A stretch of DNA of 33,049 bases from an uncultured Clostridia bacterium (GCA_946041635.1 CAMGDG010000009.1:1-33049); one strand, 5' to 3'; shown: positions 1 through 9,795, numbered from the stretch's first letter. The notes: generated from the letters alone by a model not told the origin. Numbers and translations are program-made.

Positions 1-5
1 CAATA

Positions 6-686
6 ATGAGCAAGACAAAAAAAATTAAACAAAAAACAACGGGGTTTGACATTTTTTATCGGGTAATAACGGTAATTATGACCGTTGCGATGTATCCGCT
101 GTTTTATTATAAAAATCTTTTATATTTTCAAATTGATCACACTTCCATTTCGAACTTAATAAACACGTTCGCCAACAAAAGCGAACTTCAAATTACATTT
201 GATTATATTTCCCTTGCCGGCCTTCCCAAATGGCTTGAAACAATTAAGCCATACATAGGCGAAGATACCGCCATTGGCGCAGATTTCTTTTCAAACAGTC
301 TTTACCGCCCTGTAATTGTTGCCATTGTTCTAATTGCGGTGGCACTTATATTGGGCCTTGTAATTATCGGTTTTGCGCTTTTCTCAAACAAGGTTAAAGT
401 TATTGCGGCTCTCTCAGGCTCCGGACTTGCTTGCACCATAGCGTCATATATCTCATTTACACAGTTCTTTGCAAAGCCGTTGATCAATGGTGAAATAACG
501 CTTTCCCAGCTTTTCGATGTTCAAAATACAATCGTAAATATGGTTTTAAATTTGGCAGGTGATGTAACGGTATTTCGGCTTGAAGGCGCGTTTTTCTCGG
601 TTTTATTCCTATTGCTTGCGGTTTTCATTTGGTCAATTGCCGTTGTTATCGTAAATAAAAGCGAAGAAAAAGAAAATGAAAAATAA
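6..686 (+). CDS. multi-pass membrane protein of unknown function
   Basis: 226 aa ORF with about four hydrophobic segments; ends just before a hairpin terminator. Confidence 0.7.
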   Translation: MSKTKKIKQKTTGFDIFYRVITVIMTVAMYPLFYYKNLLYFQIDHTSISNLINTFANKSELQITFDYISLAGLPKWLETIKPYIGEDTAIGADFFSNSLYRPVIVAIVLIAVALILGLVIIGFALFSNKVKVIAALSGSGLACTIASYISFTQFFAKPLINGEITLSQLFDVQNTIVNMVLNLAGDVTVFRLEGAFFSVLFLLLAVFIWSIAVVIVNKSEEKENEK

Positions 687-701
687 CAATTTTCATTAAA
701 C

Positions 702-740
702 AAAAGAACCGTGTTCCGTTAAAGGAATACGGTTCTTTTT
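702..740. terminator. bidirectional intrinsic terminator between convergent genes
   Basis: AAAAGAACCGTGTTCCgttaaaGGAATACGGTTCTTTTT with A/T tracts on both sides. Confidence 0.8.
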
Positions 741-2085
741 ATTTCTTCTCTATAAACTTTAAAATTTCTTCGTAATCGTTTTTTATTCTTCCGTCGATTA
801 CCCCGTCAAGGCAAATTCGGAGAGCTTCTCCGATTTCTTTTCCCTTATAGCCCATTCGGAGTAAGTCGTTTCCGTTGATTTTCAAATCCTTAACGGAAAA
901 GCACTCTTTTCCCCCTATGATTTCATCAATCATTTCAAGAGTTTTACCGTAAAATTCATCGCCCCTGTAATAATCCGGATTTTGCGCCGAATTATCACAC
1001 CTTTTTATCTCAATCAAATCGTAAATCAGTTCTTCTCCGATTTGTGACATAATCCGCTTAATTCTGCGGCGGTCGGGAGAATTGCTTCCCTGCACCGTTA
1101 TTGGTGAATCGTGAAATTCCACAAGGGTTACAACCTTGTTTTTTGTGTCGTTATCAAATCGAAGCCGAGTCATAATGTTTGCCGTTATTTCTGCGCTCTT
1201 TTTCGGGTGAGAGTAAAAATGCATTTCACCCTTTTCGTCAAAGGAAACGCAGGCAGGCTTTCCTATATCGTGGAAAAGCAAAGCCAAACGGATTGTCTTG
1301 CTCGGTCGGCTCTTTGTCATCGCTTTAAGAGTATGTGTGTAAACATCGTAAATATGATGACGGTTTATCTGTTCAAACCCGATTAAAGGCTTGATCTCAG
1401 GTAAAATCACACCTAATACATCGGAAAACTCCTCTAAAACCTCATAAGCATTTTTTCCGCAGATAAGCTTGACGGTTTCTTCACGGATACGCTCTGCGGA
1501 AATATTTTTAAGCAATTCCTTGCATTTTCTTATGGCGATTTTCGTGTTTTCCTCAATAGTAAAGCCCAGCACGGAGGAAAAACGCAAAGCACGCATTATG
1601 CGGAGTGCGTCCTCACGGAAACGGGTTTCGGCGTCTCCGATACAGCGGATAATGCCGTTATTTATATCCTCAATACCTCCCACAAGGTCGCAAAATCCGT
1701 TTTCAAAGCTATACGCCACACCGTTCACTGTAAAATCACGGCGTATAACATCGTCACGCAGGGAGCGGGAGAACTCAACGCTGTCCGGGTGGCGGTTATC
1801 GGAATACTCCCCCTCGCTTCTGTATGTTGTTATCTCAACAGGCTCGCCCTCTAAAAGGACCGTTACGGTGCCGTGCTTTATCCCTGTTTCGATTACATTA
1901 TAATCCTTAAAAACATCTTCAACCTCATATGGCGTGGCATTTGTGGTAACATCAATGTCCCCTATGGGCAAGCCCATAAGGTAATCACGCACGCTTCCGC
2001 CTATGAGAAACGCCTCAAAGCCGCCCTCTTTCAGCATTTCGAGAGCGGTTTTTGCGGCGCTTTTAAAATTATTCTCCCTTTTCAC
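739..2085 (-). CDS. cca: CCA tRNA nucleotidyltransferase / poly(A) polymerase family, HD domain
   Basis: GGSVRDYLMGLPIGDIDVTTNATP nucleotidyltransferase motif and LLFHDIGKP HD motif. The ORF track extends to 2172, but a GTG at 2083-2085 leaves only a short overlap with the upstream gene. Confidence 0.9.
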   Translation of the reverse strand: MKRENNFKSAAKTALEMLKEGGFEAFLIGGSVRDYLMGLPIGDIDVTTNATPYEVEDVFKDYNVIETGIKHGTVTVLLEGEPVEITTYRSEGEYSDNRHPDSVEFSRSLRDDVIRRDFTVNGVAYSFENGFCDLVGGIEDINNGIIRCIGDAETRFREDALRIMRALRFSSVLGFTIEENTKIAIRKCKELLKNISAERIREETVKLICGKNAYEVLEEFSDVLGVILPEIKPLIGFEQINRHHIYDVYTHTLKAMTKSRPSKTIRLALLFHDIGKPACVSFDEKGEMHFYSHPKKSAEITANIMTRLRFDNDTKNKVVTLVEFHDSPITVQGSNSPDRRRIKRIMSQIGEELIYDLIEIKRCDNSAQNPDYYRGDEFYGKTLEMIDEIIGGKECFSVKDLKINGNDLLRMGYKGKEIGEALRICLDGVIDGRIKNDYEEILKFIEKK

Positions 2086-2329
2086 TTTCCAACGCCTCTT
2101 GAAGAGCCACCGCCAACTGGTCGGGGCACGAGGTTTTCTTAAAGCCGCAGGTAATGCCTTTAAAAGTATCAATAACCTCTGTGGCAGGCTTGCCCTTTAC
2201 GATGGCAGAAATTCCTTTTAAATTACCGTTACAGCCGCCGTAAAAAACAACATCCTTAATAATTCCGTTTTCCAGTTCGAAATCAATCTGCCCCGAACAG
2301 GTGCCTTTTGTTCTGTATGAATATTTCAT
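2069..2329 (-). CDS. TSCPD domain-containing small protein (TIGR03905-like)
   Basis: 86 aa; contains KKTSCPDQLAVAL and VFYGGCNGNLKGI. Confidence 0.85.
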   Translation of the reverse strand: MKYSYRTKGTCSGQIDFELENGIIKDVVFYGGCNGNLKGISAIVKGKPATEVIDTFKGITCGFKKTSCPDQLAVALQEALESEKGE

Positions 2330-2333
2330 TTTT

Positions 2334-3215
2334 TTAATCCTTTACTTTAAATATTTCATTGGACAAATTCACAAGCTGCTCCATTGTAAGTGCTTCTGCC
2401 CTTGCATTTTCTGAAACACCTGCATTTTTAACCGCTTGTGCAATTTTGCTTTTTTCAATGCCCATTCCGCTTGAAAGGGCGTTTAGTACCGTTTTTCTCC
2501 TCTGGGAAAAGGCGGCTTTAACCGTTTGAAAGAAAAGCTTTTCGTCAATAACGGGATAATCTCCCTTTTGTGTTAAATCAAGCTCAATAACACAGCTATC
2601 CACCTTGGGGCTGGGAAAAAACGAGCCACGGGACACATCAAAAAGTTTTCTCGCCTTTGCATAATAATTTACAGCAACGGTAACGGCTCCGCTTTCTCTT
2701 GTGCCAACCTTGGCGCAAAGACGGTCGCCCGCCTCTTTCTGCACCATTACGATTATCTTTTTAAAGGGTAGTTTTTCCTCCAAAAGCCGCATAATTACGG
2801 GAGATGTGATGTAATATGGCAGATTTGCGCAAACAAACACCTCCATACCGTCAAAATGCTCCGCTATTACTTTTTTAAGGTCGATTTTTAAAATATCGCC
2901 GTTTATAAGAGTAAGATTTTCATAGCCCGACAGAGTATCGTTAAGCACGGGGAAAAGACGGGTATCAAGCTCAACGCACACTACTTTATCGCACCGTTCC
3001 AAGAGCTCCTTGGTAAGCACTCCAACGCCTGCGCCTATTTCAAGTACGCCTGTTTTGTTATCGGTGCTTTCCCTGACAGCCTCCGCCATTTTGGGGCAAA
3101 CCGTGGGATTTACAAGGAAATTCTGCCCAAGGCCTTTTGAAAATGTAACGCCGTGCTCCCCCATTACTCTTTTTATAACCGAAAGGTCGGTAAGAGTGTA
3201 GTTTTTCTTATCCAA
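2334..3215 (-). CDS. rsmA: 16S rRNA (adenine(1518)-N(6)/adenine(1519)-N(6))-dimethyltransferase
   Basis: KGLGQNFLVNP, VLEIGAGVGVLTKEL, NLPYYITSP motifs typical of KsgA/RsmA. Confidence 0.95.
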   Translation of the reverse strand: MDKKNYTLTDLSVIKRVMGEHGVTFSKGLGQNFLVNPTVCPKMAEAVRESTDNKTGVLEIGAGVGVLTKELLERCDKVVCVELDTRLFPVLNDTLSGYENLTLINGDILKIDLKKVIAEHFDGMEVFVCANLPYYITSPVIMRLLEEKLPFKKIIVMVQKEAGDRLCAKVGTRESGAVTVAVNYYAKARKLFDVSRGSFFPSPKVDSCVIELDLTQKGDYPVIDEKLFFQTVKAAFSQRRKTVLNALSSGMGIEKSKIAQAVKNAGVSENARAEALTMEQLVNLSNEIFKVKD

Positions 3216-4395
3216 TATATTTTTCCTTAACTTTTCCTAAAATTTTCATACCCTCAACGATTTTTTCATTGGAGGGCGTGGAGAAATTCATTCTGAAACA
3301 GTTTGTTTCCTCATCGTTTATCATAAACGCCGTACCGGGAACAACCGCAACCTTGTTTGCAATACATTCCTTTACAAATTCAATCATATCAACATTTTCA
3401 GGCAATTTGCACCATACGAACAGGCCGCCCTCGGGACGGACATATTCTACAAAATCGCCCAATTCCGAATCAATAAGGTCGCACATAAGGTTCAGCTTTT
3501 CACGGTAAATTCCGCGGATTTTCTCAATGTGAGCGTTAATATCATACTCCGCCATCCATTTATCCACAAGCATTTGTGAAAACACGGGCGTATGAACATC
3601 CGCAGCCTGCTTGCCCACCGTCATTTTTGCAACAATGGGTGCGGGAGCGCAAATATAGCCCACACGGATGCCCGGTGCCAGAAGCTTTGAGAAAGATCCT
3701 GCGTAAATAACAATTCCGTCCTCATCAAAGCTCTTGATTGAGGGAACCTCTTCACCTGCAACTCTCAAATCGCCGTAAGGGTTGTCCTCCACAATAAGAA
3801 GGCCATATTTTTTTGCAATTTCATAAACAGCCTTTCTCTTTTTAAGACTCATAGTGACTCCCGAGGGGTTCTGGAAATTGGGAATTGTATAGATAAAACG
3901 GGGATTTTCAGCGGTTTTAATAGCGTTTTCAAGCTGTTCTATATTCATTCCGTCCGCCTCAACATCAACGCCGGCAAGCTTACAGCCGTAAGAACGGAAG
4001 CAGTTTAATGAGCCGATAAAGGAGGGGCGTTCGCATATAACCGTGTCGCCGAAATCGCACAGCGCCTTTGTTGCAAGGTCCATAACCTGCTGTGCGCCCG
4101 AAGTTATAATAAGGCTGTCGAACTCTCTGCCGATATTGAATTTTTCCTTTAAATAGCCCGTCATACGGTTACGCAGAGGCGTGTAGCCCTCGGTAACGCC
4201 GTACTGCAAAGCTGTAACGGGTTCTTTTTCAAATATTTCCGCTGAAATCTTCTTAACTTCCTCAATGGGGAAAGCCGCCGCATCCGGGTTGCCCGCCGCA
4301 AAGGGAATTATTGCAGGGTCCTGCGTGGCTTTAAGTATTTCACGGATTGCAGAGGGCTGAAGCCCCGAAATTCTTTTTGAAAAATTGTACTCCAT
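3208..4395 (-). CDS. PLP-dependent class I/II aminotransferase (2-aminoadipate aminotransferase-like)
   Basis: 395 aa; GNPDAAAFP, ITSGAQQVMDL, PNFQNPSGVTM, GSFSKLLAPGIRVGY; 8-bp overlap with rsmA. Confidence 0.9.
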   Translation of the reverse strand: MEYNFSKRISGLQPSAIREILKATQDPAIIPFAAGNPDAAAFPIEEVKKISAEIFEKEPVTALQYGVTEGYTPLRNRMTGYLKEKFNIGREFDSLIITSGAQQVMDLATKALCDFGDTVICERPSFIGSLNCFRSYGCKLAGVDVEADGMNIEQLENAIKTAENPRFIYTIPNFQNPSGVTMSLKKRKAVYEIAKKYGLLIVEDNPYGDLRVAGEEVPSIKSFDEDGIVIYAGSFSKLLAPGIRVGYICAPAPIVAKMTVGKQAADVHTPVFSQMLVDKWMAEYDINAHIEKIRGIYREKLNLMCDLIDSELGDFVEYVRPEGGLFVWCKLPENVDMIEFVKECIANKVAVVPGTAFMINDEETNCFRMNFSTPSNEKIVEGMKILGKVKEKYIG

Positions 4396-4406
4396 TTTAT
4401 ATCACC

Positions 4407-5276
4407 TTAATCGTTTATAGTATCCTGTTTTCTGACAAAGTCCTTTATATCCTGCAATCTTTGCAAGCAGTCAAGCCGACCTCTGTCATAGCAGGCGTCA
4501 AGCTTTGTCCGTGAAAGAGCAACCTCCCACACATCAAGCGGTCTTTCGCTTTGCACAACAATTGCCCTGCCCTCGTTTTCAAGCTTATCAATGAGTTTCA
4601 GAGTTTCGTTGTACTTTATGTGACGCTGTTCCAAAGACTCTGCAACCTTAGGATAATCGGACAGTATTTTTTTATAAACGGGAGGCAGTGCCTCGGGCCG
4701 TTTTTGAAAGCCTTTTTCACGGGTAAGCACTATAACAAGCCTGTCGCACCCGTCCTCCAACGCTTTTTTTACCGGTATGGAATCGGCAACGCCGCCGTCA
4801 AAATACGGTATTCCGTTAATCATTACGGGCTGACAGAATATGGGCACCGCACAGCTTGCCTTAAAGGGGTCAAGGGTGTTATTCTCCACAAGAAAATCCT
4901 TTGTAAAGTATTCGTCCTGCCCTGTCAGCGCATTTGTAACGCCGATTACAAGCTCCGTTTCATCACGGTAAAACTCATCAAAATCGAAAGGCTCCAAATC
5001 ATACGCCATACCGTCAACTATAAAATCAAGTCCGAAAAACGAGTGGTGCTTTAAAAGAGGGTCAACCCCCATAAAGCGTTTATCGTGAATATAATTGGTA
5101 TTGCACCTATAAGCCCTGCCGTTTTGCTTTGAAATATATGAAGCGGAATTGCCCGCCCCTGCGGAAACGCCTATAAGATAATCAAAAAATATGCTGTTTT
5201 CCAAAAGAACATCAAGCACACCTGCGTTATAGACGGCACGCATTGCGCCGCCCTCTACAACTATTCCCGTTTTCAC
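4407..5276 (-). CDS. patatin-like phospholipase family protein
   Basis: GVSAGAG (GxSxG) nucleophile elbow and FDGGVADSIP (DGG) dyad motif. Confidence 0.9.
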   Translation of the reverse strand: MKTGIVVEGGAMRAVYNAGVLDVLLENSIFFDYLIGVSAGAGNSASYISKQNGRAYRCNTNYIHDKRFMGVDPLLKHHSFFGLDFIVDGMAYDLEPFDFDEFYRDETELVIGVTNALTGQDEYFTKDFLVENNTLDPFKASCAVPIFCQPVMINGIPYFDGGVADSIPVKKALEDGCDRLVIVLTREKGFQKRPEALPPVYKKILSDYPKVAESLEQRHIKYNETLKLIDKLENEGRAIVVQSERPLDVWEVALSRTKLDACYDRGRLDCLQRLQDIKDFVRKQDTIND

Positions 5277-5418
5277 TTACGGTCACCCCAAAAAATCTGT
5301 ATAATAAAGTATATTTGCAATAATTTGTTGTATTACGCATAACTGCCGATATTTTACCACATACGCCGCTGTTTTTCAAGGTGCTTAATAATACCTTAAA
5401 TAAATAAAAACAAAACAG

Positions 5419-5447
5419 TTGTTAAACCGTGAAAAGTATGGTAAAAT
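5419..5447 (+). promoter_or_regulatory. candidate sigma-A promoter for proBA
   Basis: TTGTTA-N17-TAAAAT upstream of the 5478 ATG. Confidence 0.6.
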
Positions 5448-5477
5448 AAAATGATATTTTATGTCAGGAGCAGAAAA

Positions 5478-6266
5478 ATGGCTGTTTTGAAGGATGTTAA
5501 GCGTATTGTTGTTAAGGTTGGCACCTCAACTCTTACATACAGTACGGGCAAAACGAATATAAGAAGAATGCACAAGCTTGTGAGCGTGCTTTCCGATATT
5601 GTAAATTCAGGAATTGAGGTAGCCCTTGTAACAAGCGGAGCAATCGGCGTGGGTGCAGGCAAATTGGGACTTCCCGAAAAGCCCCGTGATACGGCGGGAA
5701 AGCAGGCGGCGGCAACTATCGGTCAATGCGAGCTTATGTTTATGTACGATAAGCTTTTCGGCGAATACGGTCACACCGTAGGTCAGCTTCTCATAACAAA
5801 AAGCGATGTTGAGAACGACGAAAGGCGGCAAAATCTTATAAACACCTTTAACAGGCTGTTCGATTTCGGAGCAATTCCCGTTATAAATGAAAACGACAGC
5901 GTTGCGGTTGAAGAAATTGTTTACGGCGACAACGACTCGCTTTCGGCAATCGTTGCAAAGCTTATAGGAGCCGACGCTCTTATTATTCTCACGGATATTG
6001 ACGGCCTTTACGATGCAAATCCCACAGAAAACGAAGACGCAAAGCTTATTCCCCTTGTAACGGAAATAAACGACGAGCTTTTCGCCATTGCAGGCGGTCA
6101 CGGCTCACGCTTCGGCACGGGCGGAATGGTAACAAAGCTCCATGCGGCGCAAATCGCCATGGAGGCAGGAATTGATACAATTGTTATGAACGGGGAAAAC
6201 CCCACGGAAATTTATAAAGCTCTTGACGGCAAGCAGACAGGTACATTTTTTAAGGGCAGGAATTAG
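5478..6266 (+). CDS. proB: glutamate 5-kinase
   Basis: RIVVKVGTSTLTY, VTSGAIGVGAGKLGL, NENDSVAVEEI, GTGGMVTKLHAA. The 5478 ATG follows AGGAG; the track start at 5451 lies too close to the promoter. Confidence 0.95.
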   Translation: MAVLKDVKRIVVKVGTSTLTYSTGKTNIRRMHKLVSVLSDIVNSGIEVALVTSGAIGVGAGKLGLPEKPRDTAGKQAAATIGQCELMFMYDKLFGEYGHTVGQLLITKSDVENDERRQNLINTFNRLFDFGAIPVINENDSVAVEEIVYGDNDSLSAIVAKLIGADALIILTDIDGLYDANPTENEDAKLIPLVTEINDELFAIAGGHGSRFGTGGMVTKLHAAQIAMEAGIDTIVMNGENPTEIYKALDGKQTGTFFKGRN

Positions 6267-6268
6267 AT

Positions 6269-7507
6269 ATGCTTAACGAAATCGGTAAAAGGGCAAAAGA
6301 CGCCGCGGCAAAATTAGCCGTTACCTCAACGGAAGATAAAAACAGAATACTTCAAGCCATGGCGGACGCCTTGCGTGAAAACCGTAAAAAAATTCTTGAA
6401 GCAAACTCAGAAGATATAGAAAACGGCAGAAAAAACGGTATGGCAGACACACTCATTGACCGCCTGATGCTGAATGACGAAAGAATTGAGGGTATGGCGC
6501 AGGGCATTGAGGGCGTTATTTCCCTCCCAGACCCTGTCGGCAGAGTGCTTTGGGAAACAGAACGGCCAAACGGTCTTAAAATTCAGCGTGTCAGCGTACC
6601 CTTGGGGGTAATCGGCATTATCTACGAGGCTCGTCCCAATGTTACAAGCGATGCGGCGGCTTTGGCGGTTAAAGCAGGCAACGCCGCAATTCTCAGGGGC
6701 GGTAAAGAGGCATTTTGCTCCAACGCCTGCATAACGGATATAATGAGAAGTGCCGTTCAAAACGCAGGATTTAACCCCGATATTATAGACCTTGTCCGTG
6801 ACACTTCAAGAGAGAGTGCAACGGCAATGATGAAAATGAACAAGTATATTGATGTGCTTATTCCTCGGGGCAGCGCTTCACTTATAAATGCGGTAGTGGA
6901 AAATTCAACCGTACCCGTAATTGAAACAGGCGTTGGCAACTGTCACATTTACATAGACCGTGACGCAGATATTGATATGGCGGCAAACATTGTATTCAAT
7001 GCGAAAACACAGCGTATTTCTGTTTGCAACACAGCGGAAAGTCTGCTTATTCACAAGGATATTGCAGAGCTCGCCCTGATAGCGGTCAAAGCCCGTCTTG
7101 ACGAAAAAGGCGTTACACTTTACGGCGACGAAATATGCCGTGAAATATGCCCCGATATTGAAAAAGCAACGGAAGATGATTGGGCAAGAGAGTATCTTGA
7201 CTATAAAATGTCCGTTAAAATCGTTTCTTCTCTTGACGAGGCGATGGAACATATCAGAAAATACTCCTCGGGTCACAGCGAAAGCATAATTACGGAAAAT
7301 ATTGACGCCGCTGAAAAATTCCTTTCGGGCGTTGACTCGGCGGCGGTTTATCACAATGCCAGCACACGGTTTACCGACGGCGGCGAGTTCGGCTTCGGTG
7401 CGGAAATCGGTATTTCTACGCAAAAACTTCACGCAAGAGGTCCCTTGGGGCTTCCACAGCTTAATTCCTTTAAATACAAAATATACGGCAACGGTCAGAT
7501 AAGGTAG
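6269..7507 (+). CDS. proA: glutamate-5-semialdehyde dehydrogenase
   Basis: PLGVIGIIYEARPNVTSDAAALAVKAGNAAILRGGKEA; HARGPLGLPQLNSFKY C-terminus; adjacent to proB. Confidence 0.95.
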   Translation: MLNEIGKRAKDAAAKLAVTSTEDKNRILQAMADALRENRKKILEANSEDIENGRKNGMADTLIDRLMLNDERIEGMAQGIEGVISLPDPVGRVLWETERPNGLKIQRVSVPLGVIGIIYEARPNVTSDAAALAVKAGNAAILRGGKEAFCSNACITDIMRSAVQNAGFNPDIIDLVRDTSRESATAMMKMNKYIDVLIPRGSASLINAVVENSTVPVIETGVGNCHIYIDRDADIDMAANIVFNAKTQRISVCNTAESLLIHKDIAELALIAVKARLDEKGVTLYGDEICREICPDIEKATEDDWAREYLDYKMSVKIVSSLDEAMEHIRKYSSGHSESIITENIDAAEKFLSGVDSAAVYHNASTRFTDGGEFGFGAEIGISTQKLHARGPLGLPQLNSFKYKIYGNGQIR

Positions 7508-7517
7508 GTGCTGCAAT

Positions 7518-8330
7518 ATGTCAGAATCCAAAAAAATTAAACACAGCGGCAGTCACAAGGCGGCTTTCCCCGTAGGAATGCTGATTATTCTTCTTGCCGC
7601 CGTGGGCGTTGTTGCGATTGTAATTTCAGCGGTAAAGGGTATATCAACCGCCGTTGAAAACCGCAAAAACTTTGATGAATACAATCGCCTTTTAACTCCC
7701 GTTGTTCTCATTGACCCCGACACTTTCGACGATATTACAAAGGCTGATATGAACCAGCTTATTGAAATTTCTGTGTGGTCGCTTTTAAAAAGTGATATTT
7801 CCCCCGATAAATATGCAGGTACGGGCAGCGGTCTTTCTATTCCCAAAGGCGATGTTGAAACGGAATTCAAAAAACTTTTCGGTACGGAAATTGCCCCCGT
7901 CCACGCAACCGTTGAGGGTTACGGATACGAATTTACATATGACGAAGCATCGGGAACATACACAATTCCCCTTACGGGAATCGTGCCTATTTACACCCCC
8001 AAGGTTGTTGACAAAAAGACCTCGGAGCACACAGTTGTGCTGACCGTGGCGTGCCTTGCAGGTGACGCATGGGAACAGGGCGATAACGGCGAGATGATTG
8101 AGCCTTCCCCCGACAAGTATCTCAAAATAACTCTGCGTGAAAAGGACGGCAGTCTGTTCATTTCCGCAATTCAGAACACAACAACTCCCGAAACGGCAAC
8201 AACCGTATCGCAAAGCGAAACAACCACCGAAAACAAGGATTTGTTGGCTCAGGCAGAGCAGGTTGCAAGCGACACAACCGCCGCAACCGAGGGTGAAAGC
8301 TCGTCTGAGGAAAGCACCTCCGCCGCATAG
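7518..8330 (+). CDS. single-pass membrane-anchored protein of unknown function with Thr/Ser/Glu-rich C-terminal tail
   Basis: N-terminal hydrophobic segment FPVGMLIILLAAVGVVAIVISAV; low-complexity C-terminus; 10 bp after proA. Confidence 0.7.
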   Translation: MSESKKIKHSGSHKAAFPVGMLIILLAAVGVVAIVISAVKGISTAVENRKNFDEYNRLLTPVVLIDPDTFDDITKADMNQLIEISVWSLLKSDISPDKYAGTGSGLSIPKGDVETEFKKLFGTEIAPVHATVEGYGYEFTYDEASGTYTIPLTGIVPIYTPKVVDKKTSEHTVVLTVACLAGDAWEQGDNGEMIEPSPDKYLKITLREKDGSLFISAIQNTTTPETATTVSQSETTTENKDLLAQAEQVASDTTAATEGESSSEESTSAA

Positions 8331-8536
8331 CAAAGTCGGAGCATCTCTTTTGAAACACTCCGACGGAATTTATATCATATCTGCACGGGGCGTACAGGCT
8401 GTTTTAAAAAGCAGGGCTTACCTGTGTCCGCTTTGCAGTTATCTTACTACATAGTATGCTTTTTTGCGGACAAGTGACAGTTTAAAAATTCAGAAAACAC
8501 ATATAATACAAAGAACATATTAAGCGAGGTAAATTT

Positions 8537-9658
8537 ATGCTTCAGTATGAAGAATTAAAATTAAGACTTTCAAGCCACGAGGATGAGCTTAAAAACTTGG
8601 CGGAGGCTCTTGGGCTTGAAAAAATGAAGGCTGAAATTGCGTCCTTGGAACAACAGGCGGCAGAAGACGGCTTTTGGGACGATATTCAGAACTCCCAAAA
8701 GGTGCTTCAACGCACAAGCTCATTGAAAAACAAGGTTGCAAGTTATGAAAAGCTGAAATCCGATTACGAAGACGCCCTTGTTATGATTGAACTTGCAGAC
8801 GAAGAAGAGGACGAGAGCCTTTTGGCGGAGTGCACCGAGAGCGTTGAGGAGTTTGAAAGAACGCTTGACAGCCAAACTCTTGCAACGCTTTTAACAGGAG
8901 AATACGACTCTAAAAACGCCATTCTCACTTTCCATGCAGGCGCAGGCGGAACAGAGGCTCAGGACTGGGCGCAGATGCTTTTCAGAATGTATAACCGTTG
9001 GGGTGAACGCCACGGCTACAAGGTTTCAACCCTTGACTATCTTGACGGCGACGAGGCAGGGCTCAAATCCGCAAGTATTCTCATAGAGGGTGAAAACGCC
9101 TACGGCTTTATGAAAAGCGAGGCAGGAATTCACCGTCTTGTGCGGATTTCTCCCTTTGACGCATCGGGCAGGCGCCACACCTCCTTTGCCTCATTGGAGG
9201 TTATGCCCGAAATTGACGAGGACACAAATGTTGAGATAAATCCCGACGATATTGAAATGGCGGTTTACCGTGCCAGCGGCGCAGGCGGACAAAAGGTTAA
9301 CAAAACCTCCTCGGCGGTCCGTCTTACCCATAAGCCCACGGGCATTGTGGTTTCCTGCCAGGTGGAGCGCAGTCAGCACCAGAACCGTGAGGTTGCCATG
9401 ACAATGCTTAAATCAAAGCTTATTGAGATTAAAGAGCGTGAGCACCTTGCAAAGATTGAAGATATTAAAGGCGACCACAAAGAAATTGCATGGGGCAGTC
9501 AGATTCGTTCTTATGTTTTTATGCCTTATACCCTTGCAAAGGATCACAGAACCTCCTTTGAAAACGGTAATATCAACGCCGTTATGGACGGCGATATTGA
9601 CGGCTTTATAAACGCCTACCTTAAAATGCAATCACAAAAACAGTTGGAAAACAGTTGA
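8537..9658 (+). CDS. prfB: peptide chain release factor 2
   Basis: GGQ motif ([21 protein letters not shown]) and SPF motif ([18 protein letters not shown]); continuous ORF; GAGG upstream of ATG. Confidence 0.95.
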   Translation: MLQYEELKLRLSSHEDELKNLAEALGLEKMKAEIASLEQQAAEDGFWDDIQNSQKVLQRTSSLKNKVASYEKLKSDYEDALVMIELADEEEDESLLAECTESVEEFERTLDSQTLATLLTGEYDSKNAILTFHAGAGGTEAQDWAQMLFRMYNRWGERHGYKVSTLDYLDGDEAGLKSASILIEGENAYGFMKSEAGIHRLVRISPFDASGRRHTSFASLEVMPEIDEDTNVEINPDDIEMAVYRASGAGGQKVNKTSSAVRLTHKPTGIVVSCQVERSQHQNREVAMTMLKSKLIEIKEREHLAKIEDIKGDHKEIAWGSQIRSYVFMPYTLAKDHRTSFENGNINAVMDGDIDGFINAYLKMQSQKQLENS

Positions 9659-9662
9659 TTTT

Positions 9663-9795
9663 GCGGGACGATGAAAGGCATCGTCCCCTACAAGGAATCT
9701 ATAAAATGTTTAGCGTGCTTGTAGGGTGCGACGACCTCGGCGCACCGTAGGTTTTTCCTGTGATTTTTCGGGCGATTCGTGATTTACCCCTACAA
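9663..9795. repeat. intergenic hairpin-repeat array A (three units)
   Basis: GGGACGATGaaaggCATCGTCCCctacaa (9665-9693); TTGTAGGGTGCGACGACCTCGGCGCACCG (9719-9747); degenerate CGGGCGATTCGTGATTTACCCCTACAA (9769-9795). Confidence 0.85.

Noticed and set aside
5607-6101. 164-aa minus-strand ORF antisense to proB
   Set aside because: Shadow ORF of proB with no recognisable protein features.
6905-7531. 208-aa minus-strand ORF antisense to proA
   Set aside because: Shadow ORF over a conserved enzyme gene.
8335-8364. GTCGGAG...CTCCGAC hairpin after the 7518-8330 ORF
   Set aside because: Seven-bp stem with long loop and no T tract; too weak to call a terminator.
9663-9747. Treating the TTGTAGGG hairpins as ordinary terminators
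   Set aside because: They lack U tracts, occur in tandem, and a genuine terminator (9811-9848) is present separately.
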